DNA of 64,000 bases from VBDM01 sp964430565 (GTDB taxonomy: Bacteria > Pseudomonadota > Gammaproteobacteria > Burkholderiales > SG8-39): positions 1 to 64,000 of the forward strand of contig CAYSFD010000027.1 of assembly GCA_964430565.1 (NCBI GenBank). Direction: 5' to 3'. Shown here piece after piece: positions 9,240-17,815 of this stretch. The translations under genes and the position numbers were made by a program. Under the pieces are notes generated by a model. That model searched no databases, had not been told where the DNA came from, and worked only from the letters and a program-made list of their open reading frames with translations. Within the stretch, counting starts at the first letter, position 1. Each line of letters opens with the position of its first letter.

Positions 9240-10241
9240 CTATTCCGCGCGGGCGCCGGAGTCTTTTACCACCTTCGCCCATTTCGGAATTTCGCGAGCG
9301 ATGTAGTCGGCGAACTCTCGCGGCGTGCCTGCAACGATTTCCGCCCCGAGCGACTCGAAGCGCTCACGCACATCTCTCATGCGCAGCACCTTGACGATCT
9401 CGGCGTTGAGCTGCTCGATGAGAGGCGCGGGCGTCCCCGCCGGCACGACGACGCCGTGCCAAGTGATCGCCTCGAACCCCGGCACTCCCGCCTCGGACAG
9501 CGTGGGCAGCTCAGGCACGCTCGGCGAGCGCTGGGCGGTCGTGACCGCAAGCGCGCGCAGCCTCCCCGCCTTGATATAGGGAATCACCGAGGCCGAGGTC
9601 GCGAACATGAGCTGCGCCTGCCCGGCGATGACATCGGTGAGCGCGGGCTGCGCGCCCTTGTAGGGCACGTGCACCATATCGACGCCGGTCATAGTCTTGA
9701 AAAGTTCGCCGGCGAGATGCGCCGCCGCGCCGCTGCCGGACGAAGCGTAATTGAGCGCTCCCGGTTTGGACCTGGCGAGCGCAATCAAATCGTTCACGGA
9801 GTTGGCCGGCACGGCGGGATTGACGACCAGGATATTCGGTTGCACCGCCACCAGCACGACCGGCGCGAAATCCTTGACCGGGTCGTAGGCAAGCTTGCGG
9901 TAAAGGCTTTGATTGGTCGCGAGGATGCTGTTGTTGCCGAGCAACCAGGTGTAACCGTCGGGCGCGCTCTTCGCGGCGGCCTCGGCGGCGATATTGCCGC
10001 CGGCCCCGGGCCGGTTCTCGATCACCACTTGCTGGAGCCAACCCTCGGCGAGCTTCTGGCCCAGGGCGCGCGCGAGGATATCGCTCGGGCCGCCGGGCGT
10101 GAAGCCGACGATGAAACGCAGCGGCTTCTCGGGAAAGCGCACGGTCTGGGCGCTGCTTGCACCCGCCGACAGGGCAAATACCGTAGCCAGCAGCGCGTGT
10201 CGCAGATATTCCAAGAGCCGTTGCCTCCTCGCGAACATCAT
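9240..10241 (-). CDS. TctC-family (Bug) periplasmic solute-binding protein, orphan
   Basis: 333 residues: signal sequence ending near GASSAQ, then the Bug family opening FPEKPLRFIVGFTPGGPSDILARALG and the later motif VENRPGAGGNIAAEAAAKS (here I-ENRPGAGG). These proteins bind di- and tricarboxylates or aromatic acids, and betaproteobacteria carry many without adjacent membrane subunits. This copy has no TctA/B on its strand; a complete tctBAC set diverges 113 nt away and could share its ligand-binding role. The first or second of two adjacent ATG codons may be used. A perfect 10-bp inverted repeat lies immediately upstream. Confidence 0.88.
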   Translation of the reverse strand: MMFARRQRLLEYLRHALLATVFALSAGASSAQTVRFPEKPLRFIVGFTPGGPSDILARALGQKLAEGWLQQVVIENRPGAGGNIAAEAAAKSAPDGYTWLLGNNSILATNQSLYRKLAYDPVKDFAPVVLVAVQPNILVVNPAVPANSVNDLIALARSKPGALNYASSGSGAAAHLAGELFKTMTGVDMVHVPYKGAQPALTDVIAGQAQLMFATSASVIPYIKAGRLRALAVTTAQRSPSVPELPTLSEAGVPGFEAITWHGVVVPAGTPAPLIEQLNAEIVKVLRMRDVRERFESLGAEIVAGTPREFADYIAREIPKWAKVVKDSGARAE

Positions 10242-10242
10242 A

Positions 10243-10271
10243 AGGCTGTTTCAGAATTACCGAAACAGCCT
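10243..10271. repeat. Perfect inverted repeat upstream of tctC (candidate operator or leader hairpin)
   Basis: AGGCTGTTTC and GAAACAGCCT, 10-bp arms separated by 9 nt, two bases before the tctC start codon. In mRNA it would fold next to the ribosome site; in DNA it is a good dimeric repressor site shared by both divergent units. No regulator gene lies nearby. Confidence 0.6.
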
Positions 10272-10279
10272 CAAACTTA

Positions 10280-10323
10280 TGGGAGTATGAGGGGAGTCCC
10301 TTCATTTTCGTAACGGCTTTTAG
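10280..10323. repeat. Dispersed short palindromic repeat, copy 1
   Basis: The core TGAGGGGA..GTCCCTTCATTTT followed by CGTAACGGCTTTTA closely matches a second intergenic copy at 63685-63730. The GGGGA/TCCC(T) arms can pair. Two similar copies between unrelated genes indicate a small interspersed repeat family rather than chance. Confidence 0.6.
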
Positions 10324-10354
10324 AATGCCCGACCGCCCGCGTCAGGGATGAAAT

Positions 10355-11725
10355 ATGCGCACCGCTCCTCCCGTCTCGCCAGTCATGCAGCGCCTGAGCA
10401 CCTACATTGCAGAGGCGCTGCGAAAACCGCTTCCCGCCGCCGTCGCCGAGAAAACCAAACACCATGTGCTCGACACGATCGCGGCGATGCTGTCAGGCTC
10501 GCGTCTGCTCCCGGGGAAGAAGGCGATCTCGTTTGTGAAGACGCTCGGCGGCGCAAAGGAGGCCTGCGTCGTCGGCAACCGCTTCATCACAGCGGCGTCG
10601 AACGCCGCGCTCGCGAACGGGATGCTCGCGCACGCAGACGAGACCGATGATTCTCATGCGCCCTCGTTGACGCATCCGGGTTGCGGCATTGTGCCGGCGG
10701 CGCTCGCGATGGCCGAGCGCGAGCGGCGCAACGGCACGGCGTTCCTGCGCGCGGTCGCGCTCGGCTACGACGTCGGCTGCCGCCTGACGCAATCGCTCAA
10801 TGCTTACCAGTTTCGCGAGGATGGGCATTCAACGCACAGCTTCGGACCGATGTTCGGGGCCGCCGCCGCCGCGGGCGCGTTGGCGGCCCTGGGCGAGCGC
10901 CAGATGCGGCATCTGCTGTCGTACACTGCGCAGCAGGCCTCGGGCATCTCGTGCTGGATGCGCGACGAGGAGCACGTCGAGAAGGCGTTCGATTTCGGCG
11001 GCATGCCGGCGCGCAACGGCGTGGCCGCGGCGCTGATGGTCGCCCACGGCTTTACCGGCGTCGAGGACGTGTTCTCGGGGGAGCGCAATTTCTTCGTGGC
11101 CTACGGCCGTGCGCCTGACCCCGAGGTGCTCGTGCGCGGACTGGGCGAGAGCTACGAGATCATGAACACGAATATCAAGCGCTGGTCGGTCGGCTCGCCG
11201 ATCCAGGCGCCGCTCGATTCGTTGCTCGAATTGATCCGCGTGCACCGCGTTCGCGCCGGCGACGTCGAGCGGGTCGTGGTGCGCGTCGCGCATCAAGGCG
11301 CTAACACCGTCGACAACCGCAACATGCCCGACATCTGCATGCAGCATATGTGCGCCGTCATGCTGCTCGATGGCACGGTCACTTTCGAGTCGTCGCACGA
11401 CCAGAAGCGCATGCGCGATCATAAGGTGCTGGCGCTTCGCCAGCACATCGAACTCCACGGCGATGACGCCTTGACGCAGGCCATGCCGAGCCGCCAGGGT
11501 ATCGTCGAAATCAAGCTGGGCGGCGGGCGCGAGGTCCGGCACCACACCAAGGCTGTGCGCGGTACCGCAGAAAACCCGATGACGCGTGACGAAGTCGACG
11601 CCAAGAGTTACGATTTGATCGCGCCCGTATCAGGCAAGGCACGGGCGCGAAAGCTGTGCGACGCAGTCTGGAATATCGAGAAGCTCAAGGATGTTCGCCA
11701 GCTGCGTCCATTGCTGCGCGCCTGA
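10355..11725 (+). CDS. MmgE/PrpD family protein (2-methylcitrate dehydratase-like), first copy
   Basis: 456 residues of the MmgE/PrpD fold, whose characterised members dehydrate 2-methylcitrate or isomerise cis-aconitate-like tricarboxylates without an Fe-S cluster. Family features include the helix-rich N-terminus, HADETDDSH at about residues 93-101, HPGCGIVPAALA and the SFGPMFGAAAAAGAL segment. The ATG at 10355 follows AGGGATG. It is the first gene of an operon with a VOC protein and tctBAC, and a second MmgE/PrpD gene closes the operon. That suggests uptake and dehydration or isomerisation of a tricarboxylic acid. The exact substrate cannot be read. Confidence 0.85.
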   Translation: MRTAPPVSPVMQRLSTYIAEALRKPLPAAVAEKTKHHVLDTIAAMLSGSRLLPGKKAISFVKTLGGAKEACVVGNRFITAASNAALANGMLAHADETDDSHAPSLTHPGCGIVPAALAMAERERRNGTAFLRAVALGYDVGCRLTQSLNAYQFREDGHSTHSFGPMFGAAAAAGALAALGERQMRHLLSYTAQQASGISCWMRDEEHVEKAFDFGGMPARNGVAAALMVAHGFTGVEDVFSGERNFFVAYGRAPDPEVLVRGLGESYEIMNTNIKRWSVGSPIQAPLDSLLELIRVHRVRAGDVERVVVRVAHQGANTVDNRNMPDICMQHMCAVMLLDGTVTFESSHDQKRMRDHKVLALRQHIELHGDDALTQAMPSRQGIVEIKLGGGREVRHHTKAVRGTAENPMTRDEVDAKSYDLIAPVSGKARARKLCDAVWNIEKLKDVRQLRPLLRA

Positions 11726-11755
11726 CCAGGCCGGCCCATTTTTGGGGGAGAACCC

Positions 11756-12148
11756 ATGAACCGCATCGTGCATATCGCGCTCAAGGTCGACGACCTCGAG
11801 CGCTCGGCCGAGTTCTACGAAAAGGTTTTCGGCTTCAAGGAAGCCAAGACCGAAAAGGTGCGTGACCACACCTCTCGCCATCTCTCCGACGGCGTGATCG
11901 ACCTTTCGATTATGAGGTACGACGCAGGAACCGATTCGGCGGAATCGAAGGCCGCGGGCGAGGCGCCTTGCATCCATCACTTTGCCGTTGAAGTGGATGA
12001 TATCAAGCGGGCCGAAAAGGAAATCCGCGCTTACGGCTGCGAAGTGATCAGCGATCCCGGGGTTATCCCGGTGAAGTTCCGGGCGCCCGGCGGCACGGTC
12101 TGCGAAGTTGTTCCGAAAGGCCGATACAAGAAGTCGCGTAAGAAATAG
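11756..12148 (+). CDS. VOC (glyoxalase/bleomycin resistance/dioxygenase) superfamily protein
   Basis: 130 residues forming a two-module betaalphabetabetabeta fold. Module one begins IVHIALKVDDLERSAEFYEKVFGFKE, module two CIHHFAVEVDDIKRAEKEIR. Candidate metal ligands are His6 and His83-84 and the C-terminal Glu in CEVVPKG. The GGGGGAG site precedes the ATG. The basic tail (GRYKKSRKK) is unusual. In this operon it may act as an epimerase, lyase or isomerase on the same acid handled by the MmgE/PrpD proteins; function is not assignable from sequence. Confidence 0.85.
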   Translation: MNRIVHIALKVDDLERSAEFYEKVFGFKEAKTEKVRDHTSRHLSDGVIDLSIMRYDAGTDSAESKAAGEAPCIHHFAVEVDDIKRAEKEIRAYGCEVISDPGVIPVKFRAPGGTVCEVVPKGRYKKSRKK

Positions 12149-12171
12149 CCGGGCCAGTCTGAAAGAAACGC

Positions 12172-12636
12172 ATGCAGGACAGAACCCGCAATACGGGAGA
12201 CCTTTGGTCGGGGCTTGCGCTCGCGGCGCTGGGGATTTACATCATGGTCCAGGCGCTCCAGTGGGATTACCTCACTCCGGAAGGGCCCGGTCCCGGTTTC
12301 TTCCCGCTGTGGTACGGCATTGCGATGCTGGCGCTTTCGGCGGTTTTGGTCGTTTCAGAGCTGAGGCGGCGCTCCGCTGGCGGAGCAGCGATCAACTGGA
12401 AGCCGGTGGGCCGGGCGCTCTCAACCTGGCTCGCCCTCGCGGCGTCGGTTGCGCTTCTCAAACCGCTCGGCTTCCTTGTCAGTTTCGCGCTGCTGACCTA
12501 CTTCATCGTCGCGGTCATGTACCGCCGCCCGCTGAAAAGCGCCGCACTCGTGGCTGCGGCGAGCGCGGCGGGATTCTTCCTCGTTTTCCAGCTTGCGCTT
12601 GGCGTGTCTCTGCCAGTCGGCGTCCTGGGTTTTTAG
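12172..12636 (+). CDS. tctB: Tripartite tricarboxylate transporter small membrane subunit TctB
   Basis: 154 residues with four predicted transmembrane helices and the TctB-like opening DLWSGLALAALGIYIMVQAL, with GPGFFPLWYGI before helix two. It is followed after 2 nt by tctA, the standard order. TctB is required with TctA for secondary, proton- or sodium-coupled uptake of a TctC-bound carboxylate. Confidence 0.92.
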   Translation: MQDRTRNTGDLWSGLALAALGIYIMVQALQWDYLTPEGPGPGFFPLWYGIAMLALSAVLVVSELRRRSAGGAAINWKPVGRALSTWLALAASVALLKPLGFLVSFALLTYFIVAVMYRRPLKSAALVAAASAAGFFLVFQLALGVSLPVGVLGF

Positions 12637-12638
12637 CC

Positions 12639-14147
12639 GTGGAAGTCGTCACCGGACTCTACGACGGACTCGCGATCGCGCTGCAGCCGGCGAACCTGTT
12701 TTGGTGTTTCCTCGGCGTGGTGCTCGGCACCCTGGTGGGAATCATGCCCGGGCTCGGACCACCGGCGACGATCGCGATGCTCCTGCCCCTCACGTTCGCG
12801 ATGAGTCCGGCGAGCGCCATGATCATGCTCGCCGGCATTTACTACGGCGCCAAGTACGGCGGCTCCACCACCTCGATCCTGCTCAACGTGCCCGGCGAGT
12901 CGGCCTCCGTGGTCACTTGTCTGGACGGTTACCAGATGGCGCGCAAGGGCCGCGCCGGCGCCGCTCTCGGCATCGCCGCGATCGCCTCATTTGTCGCCGG
13001 CACGGTCGGCGTGCTCGGCCTGATGCTGGTCGCGCCGCCGCTCGCCAAATTGGCGCTCGCCTTCAGCTCCCCCGAATATTTCGCGCTGATGGCACTGGGG
13101 CTCGCGATGGTGGTGCTGCTCGCGGGCAGCTCGATGCTGAAGGCGCTGCTCGCCACGCTCGTCGGCCTGTGGATCGCCGGCGTGGGCACCGACCTCTTCA
13201 GCGCCACTTCGCGCTTCACTTTCGGAAGAATGGAACTGCTCTCGGGCATCGACTTCATCGTCGTTGCCATCGGCATTTTCGCGCTCGGCGAGGTGCTCGC
13301 CAACATGGAAACCCCGGAGCAGGCGCAGATGGTGCCTGTGCCCAAAGGCCTGCGCAATCTGTTGCCCACGCTTCGCGACCTGAAGGACTGCCGCTTCGCC
13401 TTTGTCAACGGTTCGGTCATCGGCTTTCTGGTCGGCGTGCTGCCGGGCGCCGGATCGACCATCGCGTCTTTCCTTTCCTACGGGGTGGAGAAAGCGGTTT
13501 CCCGCAGGCGCGACGAATTCGGCACCGGTGTCCCCGAGGGGGTTGCGGCGCCCGAAGGCGCCAACAACGCGGAAACGGGCGGCGCGCTGGTGCCGCTCTT
13601 GACGCTTGGAATTCCTGGTTCGGGCACGACCGCGGTTCTGCTCGCCGCGCTGGTCCTGTGGGGGTTCAAGCCCGGACCCTTGTTCATCCCGGAGAATCCC
13701 GCGCTGTTCTGGGGTCTGGTTGCGAGCATGTACATCGGCAACGTGATGCTGCTAGTCCTCAACTTGCCGCTCGTGCCGGTGTTCGCGCAGGTGTTGCGAT
13801 TGCCCGCTTACGCCCTTTTCCCGTTGATTCTCGGCGTGTCGATGGTCGGCGTCTATACCGTCTCCGGAAGCCTGTTCGACCTGGGGCTGCTGCTGGGTTT
13901 CGGGTTGCTCGGGTATGTCATGCGCAAGCTCGACTACCCTTCGGCCCCGCTCATCCTCGGGCTCGTGCTCGGCGGCGCCATGGAGCGGGCGCTGCGCCAA
14001 TCTTTGATGATGTCGGAAGGCAGCCTGACGATTTTCGCGTCTAGGCCGATGCCCGCCGTAATGCTATCGTTGGCGGTGCTGATTCTGCTGGTCCCGCTAT
14101 TCGGAAAGTTCAACGCCTGGCGCCTGAAGGCGCTGGAACAAAAATGA
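12639..14147 (+). CDS. tctA: Tripartite tricarboxylate transporter large permease TctA
   Basis: 502-residue membrane protein with about eleven to twelve hydrophobic segments. The family motifs GIMPGLGPPATIAMLLPLTF near residue 30 and GSVIGFLVGVLPGAGSTIAS near 260 form the two pseudo-repeats. GTG at 12639 is the start: it lies 2 nt after the tctB stop and gives the normal family length, whereas the open frame upstream overlaps tctB antiphase. Ends in a 4-nt ATGA overlap with tctC. Confidence 0.93.
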   Translation: MEVVTGLYDGLAIALQPANLFWCFLGVVLGTLVGIMPGLGPPATIAMLLPLTFAMSPASAMIMLAGIYYGAKYGGSTTSILLNVPGESASVVTCLDGYQMARKGRAGAALGIAAIASFVAGTVGVLGLMLVAPPLAKLALAFSSPEYFALMALGLAMVVLLAGSSMLKALLATLVGLWIAGVGTDLFSATSRFTFGRMELLSGIDFIVVAIGIFALGEVLANMETPEQAQMVPVPKGLRNLLPTLRDLKDCRFAFVNGSVIGFLVGVLPGAGSTIASFLSYGVEKAVSRRRDEFGTGVPEGVAAPEGANNAETGGALVPLLTLGIPGSGTTAVLLAALVLWGFKPGPLFIPENPALFWGLVASMYIGNVMLLVLNLPLVPVFAQVLRLPAYALFPLILGVSMVGVYTVSGSLFDLGLLLGFGLLGYVMRKLDYPSAPLILGLVLGGAMERALRQSLMMSEGSLTIFASRPMPAVMLSLAVLILLVPLFGKFNAWRLKALEQK

Positions 14148-15139
14148 GGGTGAATCCGATGAAAATGCAGCTTCGCTTGGTCGCACTTGCCGCCTTTGTC
14201 GGCCTGGGTACGACGTCGTCGTCTTTCGCTCAGGACTTCAAGCCCACGAGACCCGTGGAGGTCGTCGTACACACCGGACCGGGCGGCGGCAGCGACGTGC
14301 TTGCGCGTGCGGTGGCGCTGATGATCGAGAAGGAGAAGCTCCTGCCGGTACGCATGCAGGTGGTCAACAAGCCCGGCGGCGGCTCGGCTGTCGCCGCCGC
14401 CTACCTCGCTGAAAAGAAAGGCGATCAGAACACGATCGGTTTTTTCACGGGCGTCTGGCTGACCAATCCTCTCATGAGCGCCGAGGCCAAAATCTCGCTC
14501 AGGGACCTGACGCCGATCGCGCGCCTGGTGCTCGAGCCTGCGGTGATCGCGGTGAAAGCCGACGCGCCCTACAAGACGCTTGCCGATTTCATCGACGCGG
14601 CGAAAAAGAACCCCGGCCAGCTCAAGCAATCGGGCGGCTCGATCACGAGCCGCGACAACGTCGTGCGACAGCTGTTGCAGAAGAACACCGGCGCGCGCTG
14701 GGCCTTCATATCGTTTCCCGGCGGCGGTGAACGCATTGCCGCGCTGCTTGGCGGCCACGTCAACATGATGGTTATCGAGCCTGCAGAAGCAGGTGAGCAC
14801 ATACGCGCCGGCAACATGCGCGTCCTCGCTCAAATAAGCGAAGCACGCCTGCCGGGCTTCCCGAACGTGCCCACACTGAAGGAAGCGGGCATCGATGTTC
14901 CCGCGGTGCCGCAGGTCCGCGGGGTGGTGGCGCCGCCCGGAATTCCCAGTGAAAACGTCCGATACTGGGAGAATGTGTTCCGCAGACTTACGCAAACGGC
15001 GTCGTGGAAGAAATACATCGCCGACAACCAGCTCGAAGACGGTTATCAGACTTCCGCGGAATTCGCGAAGTTCTACGACGAGTTCACGGATCGCATGCGC
15101 GAGATCTTGAAGGAAGCCGGAATCAAGGTCGTTCGATAA
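14144..15139 (+). CDS. tctC: Tripartite tricarboxylate transporter substrate-binding protein TctC
   Basis: 331 residues; signal peptide ending SSSFAQ, then TRPVEVVVHTGPGGGSDVLARAV and VVNKPGGGSAVAAAYLAE, the Bug-fold signature. ATG overlaps the tctA stop. An internal ATG (MKMQ, five codons in) gives a more typical signal peptide and may be the real start. Delivers its carboxylate to TctAB. It differs clearly from the divergent TctC at 9240-10241, so the two are not a recent duplication. Confidence 0.92.
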   Translation: MRVNPMKMQLRLVALAAFVGLGTTSSSFAQDFKPTRPVEVVVHTGPGGGSDVLARAVALMIEKEKLLPVRMQVVNKPGGGSAVAAAYLAEKKGDQNTIGFFTGVWLTNPLMSAEAKISLRDLTPIARLVLEPAVIAVKADAPYKTLADFIDAAKKNPGQLKQSGGSITSRDNVVRQLLQKNTGARWAFISFPGGGERIAALLGGHVNMMVIEPAEAGEHIRAGNMRVLAQISEARLPGFPNVPTLKEAGIDVPAVPQVRGVVAPPGIPSENVRYWENVFRRLTQTASWKKYIADNQLEDGYQTSAEFAKFYDEFTDRMREILKEAGIKVVR

Positions 15140-15149
15140 CTTCGCGGCG

Positions 15150-16517
15150 ATGTCGTCGCAGGGCAAGTCCGTAGCGGAACGACTGGTCGATCACGTCGCG
15201 GAGCTCGAGGCCGGGCGCATACCGCCGGAAGTCCGGGCGCGCTGCGAAGATCTCCTCATCGACTTTGCGGGCCTGTGCATCGCGGCGCGCAACACCGAGT
15301 ACGTGGGCGCGCTGATCAGAAGCGTCGATAGCGGCGGTCGCTGCACAGCGATCGGGCACACGAGCGGCTTCCATGCCGAGGACGCGGCGATGATCAACGG
15401 AACGGCCGCCCACGGCGAGGATTTCGACGACACCTTCGAGGGCGGCCCGGTGCACAGCGGCGCGGTGATCGTGCCCGCGGTTCTTGCGGCATGCGAGCGC
15501 TTCGGCCGCGACGGTCGCGCCGCGCTTCTCGGCATCGCCTCCGGCGTCGAGGCGATGTGCCGCCTGAGCCTCGTCGCGCCCAAGCTTATCCATAAAGCAG
15601 GATTCCATCCGACCAGCGTCCTTGGCGCGTTAGCGGCGACGCTCGGCGTTTCGGCGGCACTGGGGTTGGACAGAAAACAGTCCGTGGACGCGCTCGGCAT
15701 CGCCGGCAGCATGGCGGGGGGCATCATCGAATACCTCGCCGAAGGCGCGTGGACCAAGCGCCTGCACGCGGGCTGGGCCGCGCGTGTCGGCCTGCACGCC
15801 GCGCGGATCGGGCGCGAGGGATTTTTCGGCCCGCGCACGGTGCTCGAGGGCACGCATGGTTTGTTTTTCGGTTTCGCGCATACCACGAGCGGCGATTTCG
15901 ATGCGCTTACCCGCGATTTCGGAAGCGAGTGGCTGATGAAGGGCATCACCTTCAAGCCCTACGCAACCGGAACCATGAACCAGCCTTACATCGATTGCGC
16001 GCTGCGGTTGGCCAAAAAAGGCTTCGGCGCCGACGATGTTGCCGAGGTGTTGTGCGAAACGGCGGAAGGATACGTGCACCGCTTATGGGAGCCGCTCGCG
16101 TCCAAGCACCGCCCGGCGAACGACTACGCCGCAAAATTCAGCACGCCGTTCAATATCGCAGTCGCGTTCGTGACCGGCAGCGTCGGGTTAGAGGCATTCA
16201 CCGAGGGCACGGTGCGCGATCCGCGCATCCTGGCGCTCTCATCAAAAGTGCGCTACGCAGTCGATCCGAACAATCCCTACCCCAAGGCCTACACGGGTCA
16301 CGTGAAAATGACGCTCAAGGACGGCCGCACGTTCGAGGAGCGCCAGCCGCATATCAGAGGCGGCGTGCACGAGCCGCTCTCTGCGGATGACATCGAGCGC
16401 AAGTTCCGCGGCAACGCCCGGCACGGAGGCTGGGACGAGGCCCGCGCAGAGCAGTTTCTGCGCTTCGCGAGGCGCGCGTTCGACGGGCCGCCGGACCTGG
16501 CGGCATTTCGGGGTTAG
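15150..16517 (+). CDS. MmgE/PrpD family protein, second copy
   Basis: 455 residues, same family as the protein at 10355-11725 but well diverged. Recognisable segments are NGTAAHGEDFDDTFEG near residue 90, HPTSVLGALAATLGVSAALGL and the conserved TFKPYATGTMNQPYIDCALRL. It lies 10 nt after tctC and ends the tricarboxylate operon. The two paralogs in one operon may act in sequence, for example dehydration then hydration, or on two stereoisomers. That is inference. Confidence 0.85.
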   Translation: MSSQGKSVAERLVDHVAELEAGRIPPEVRARCEDLLIDFAGLCIAARNTEYVGALIRSVDSGGRCTAIGHTSGFHAEDAAMINGTAAHGEDFDDTFEGGPVHSGAVIVPAVLAACERFGRDGRAALLGIASGVEAMCRLSLVAPKLIHKAGFHPTSVLGALAATLGVSAALGLDRKQSVDALGIAGSMAGGIIEYLAEGAWTKRLHAGWAARVGLHAARIGREGFFGPRTVLEGTHGLFFGFAHTTSGDFDALTRDFGSEWLMKGITFKPYATGTMNQPYIDCALRLAKKGFGADDVAEVLCETAEGYVHRLWEPLASKHRPANDYAAKFSTPFNIAVAFVTGSVGLEAFTEGTVRDPRILALSSKVRYAVDPNNPYPKAYTGHVKMTLKDGRTFEERQPHIRGGVHEPLSADDIERKFRGNARHGGWDEARAEQFLRFARRAFDGPPDLAAFRG

Positions 16518-16556
16518 GAGGGCCTGGGGCTCTTGCGGCGCCGGGCCGCCCGGTTT

Positions 16557-16570
16557 TTGATCCAGATCAA
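16557..16570. promoter_or_regulatory. Perfect FNR/DNR box upstream of the Crp/Fnr regulator gene
   Basis: TTGATCCAGATCAA, fully symmetric half sites. It ends 34 nt before the preferred GTG start at 16605 and points to autoregulation. The box overlaps an open frame that could extend the protein from a TTG at 16533, which is one reason to prefer the downstream start. Confidence 0.7.
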
Positions 16571-16604
16571 AACGGCCGAGCGCCTCCGGGACGACGATTT
16601 CGCC

Positions 16605-17291
16605 GTGACCGCATCGCTCGTAAAGGTGCAGGACTTCCTCAGGCGCCTGCCGCTGTTTCGCGTGCTTTCCGCGAAAGAGCTGGATTCGATCGCCTCCGGT
16701 ACGAAGCAGTTCCACGCCGCCGCAGGGACGGTGCTGTTCCGGCGCGGGGAGCCGTCCCAGGGTTTCTACCTCGTCGCTTACGGTCAGGTGAAAGTGGCCT
16801 TCAGCGAAAGCGACGGCGCCGAAAAGGTCATCGAAATCGTCGATGTCGACGAGGGATTCGGCGAGTCCTTGTTGTTCCTCGAAGAACCGCACATGGGCTT
16901 CGCGCAGACCTTGTCGGATTCGCTGGTGCTCCTGGTGAGCAGGAAAGTGCTGCTCAACGCAATCGACCGCAATCCGCATTTCGCGCGGAGCATGCTCGCG
17001 CGCTTGGCGCAGCGCTTACATGACAGGATCGCCGATATCGAAACGTATACGCTCAAGAGCGGCGCGCAGCGCGTCGTCGCGTACCTGCTGCGCGATATTC
17101 CCGCCGACACGCACGCCTCGCGGGAAATCAGGCTGTCGACGCCGAAGAGCGTGGTGGCATCGCGCCTGTCGATCACACGCGAGCACTTCTCGCGCGTGTT
17201 GCATCAGCTCGCGCTGGCCGGCCTGATCCACATCAAAGGACGCACGATCCAGGTCATGGATCCGGGCCGGCTGCGGTTGTGGCCCGAATGA
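16605..17291 (+). CDS. Crp/Fnr family transcriptional regulator lacking cysteines (DNR-like)
   Basis: 228 residues: cyclic-nucleotide-binding-type beta-roll (about 10-125), dimer helix, and a winged helix-turn-helix near 165-215. The recognition helix reads SITREHFSRVLHQL, giving the ExxSR pattern that in FNR contacts TTGAT half sites. There is no cysteine, so it cannot hold FNR's Fe-S cluster; this points to a DNR/NnrR-like or other sensory mode, such as haem-based NO sensing. The GTG start is preferred because the longer TTG-initiated version would overlap the FNR box. Convergent with the ubiquinone operon; probable regulator of the boxes in this window. Confidence 0.85.
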   Translation: MTASLVKVQDFLRRLPLFRVLSAKELDSIASGTKQFHAAAGTVLFRRGEPSQGFYLVAYGQVKVAFSESDGAEKVIEIVDVDEGFGESLLFLEEPHMGFAQTLSDSLVLLVSRKVLLNAIDRNPHFARSMLARLAQRLHDRIADIETYTLKSGAQRVVAYLLRDIPADTHASREIRLSTPKSVVASRLSITREHFSRVLHQLALAGLIHIKGRTIQVMDPGRLRLWPE

Positions 17292-17317
17292 CTTTGGCGG
17301 ACCCGGAATCGGCGTGA

Positions 17318-17815
17318 TCACCGCGCCGGGGGTTCGCGCCGGCCGATTCCCAACGCAGCCGCTATGAATCGCGGACTCGCCTGAGCGAACGCGAGCACCT
17401 TCGTCTGAATATCCGCCAAATCGACTGCATCGAGGGTGTTTTTCACACACAGCCCCAGCTCCGTGTCGCCTTCGATGACCAGCCGGCGGGCGAAGAACAA
17501 CGTATCCGGGTCCTCGAGGCGGCGCGCCAGGCGCCAGAAGTCCAGAGCGCTCGCGCGTATGGTCACCGCCGGCGGTCGGCGCCGCGCCGCGGGCAGAAAG
17601 CCGATCGACCCTAGGCACACCCGGCAGTCGATGCCTGCGTCTTGCACCTGAAAAGCAAGCGGCCGGTTCGCCAGGCGCCGCCGCGTTTCGGCGTCCATCT
17701 TGGGCAGGACAAACGCGTTGAGAGCCACACAAAGCGCAGCAGAATGCGGCCACTGCGGCAGATGTCCGATCAGCTTTGCCAGCGGCTTGGGTATGAGGCG
17801 CGACGCGTCAAGCAT
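17318..17815 (-). CDS. ubiT: UbiT, SCP2-domain protein for oxygen-independent ubiquinone biosynthesis
   Basis: 165 residues of the SCP2 lipid-binding family, matching UbiT (YhbT relative). The region DCRVCLGSIGFLPAARRRPPAVTIRA leads into the SCP2 core, with FWRLARRLEDPDTLFFARRLVIEGDTELGL as the signature segment. In E. coli UbiT binds octaprenylphenol-type intermediates and is needed for anaerobic ubiquinone synthesis together with UbiU and UbiV. ATG at 17815 overlaps the ubiV stop by 8 nt, so the genes are translationally coupled. An in-frame start 90 nt upstream lies inside ubiV. Confidence 0.88.
   Translation of the reverse strand: MLDASRLIPKPLAKLIGHLPQWPHSAALCVALNAFVLPKMDAETRRRLANRPLAFQVQDAGIDCRVCLGSIGFLPAARRRPPAVTIRASALDFWRLARRLEDPDTLFFARRLVIEGDTELGLCVKNTLDAVDLADIQTKVLAFAQASPRFIAAALGIGRREPPAR

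Noticed and set aside
16533..16604. TTG-initiated N-terminal extension of the Crp/Fnr regulator
   Set aside because: Would place the FNR box inside the coding sequence, and the extension is Arg-rich and unlike the family N-terminus.
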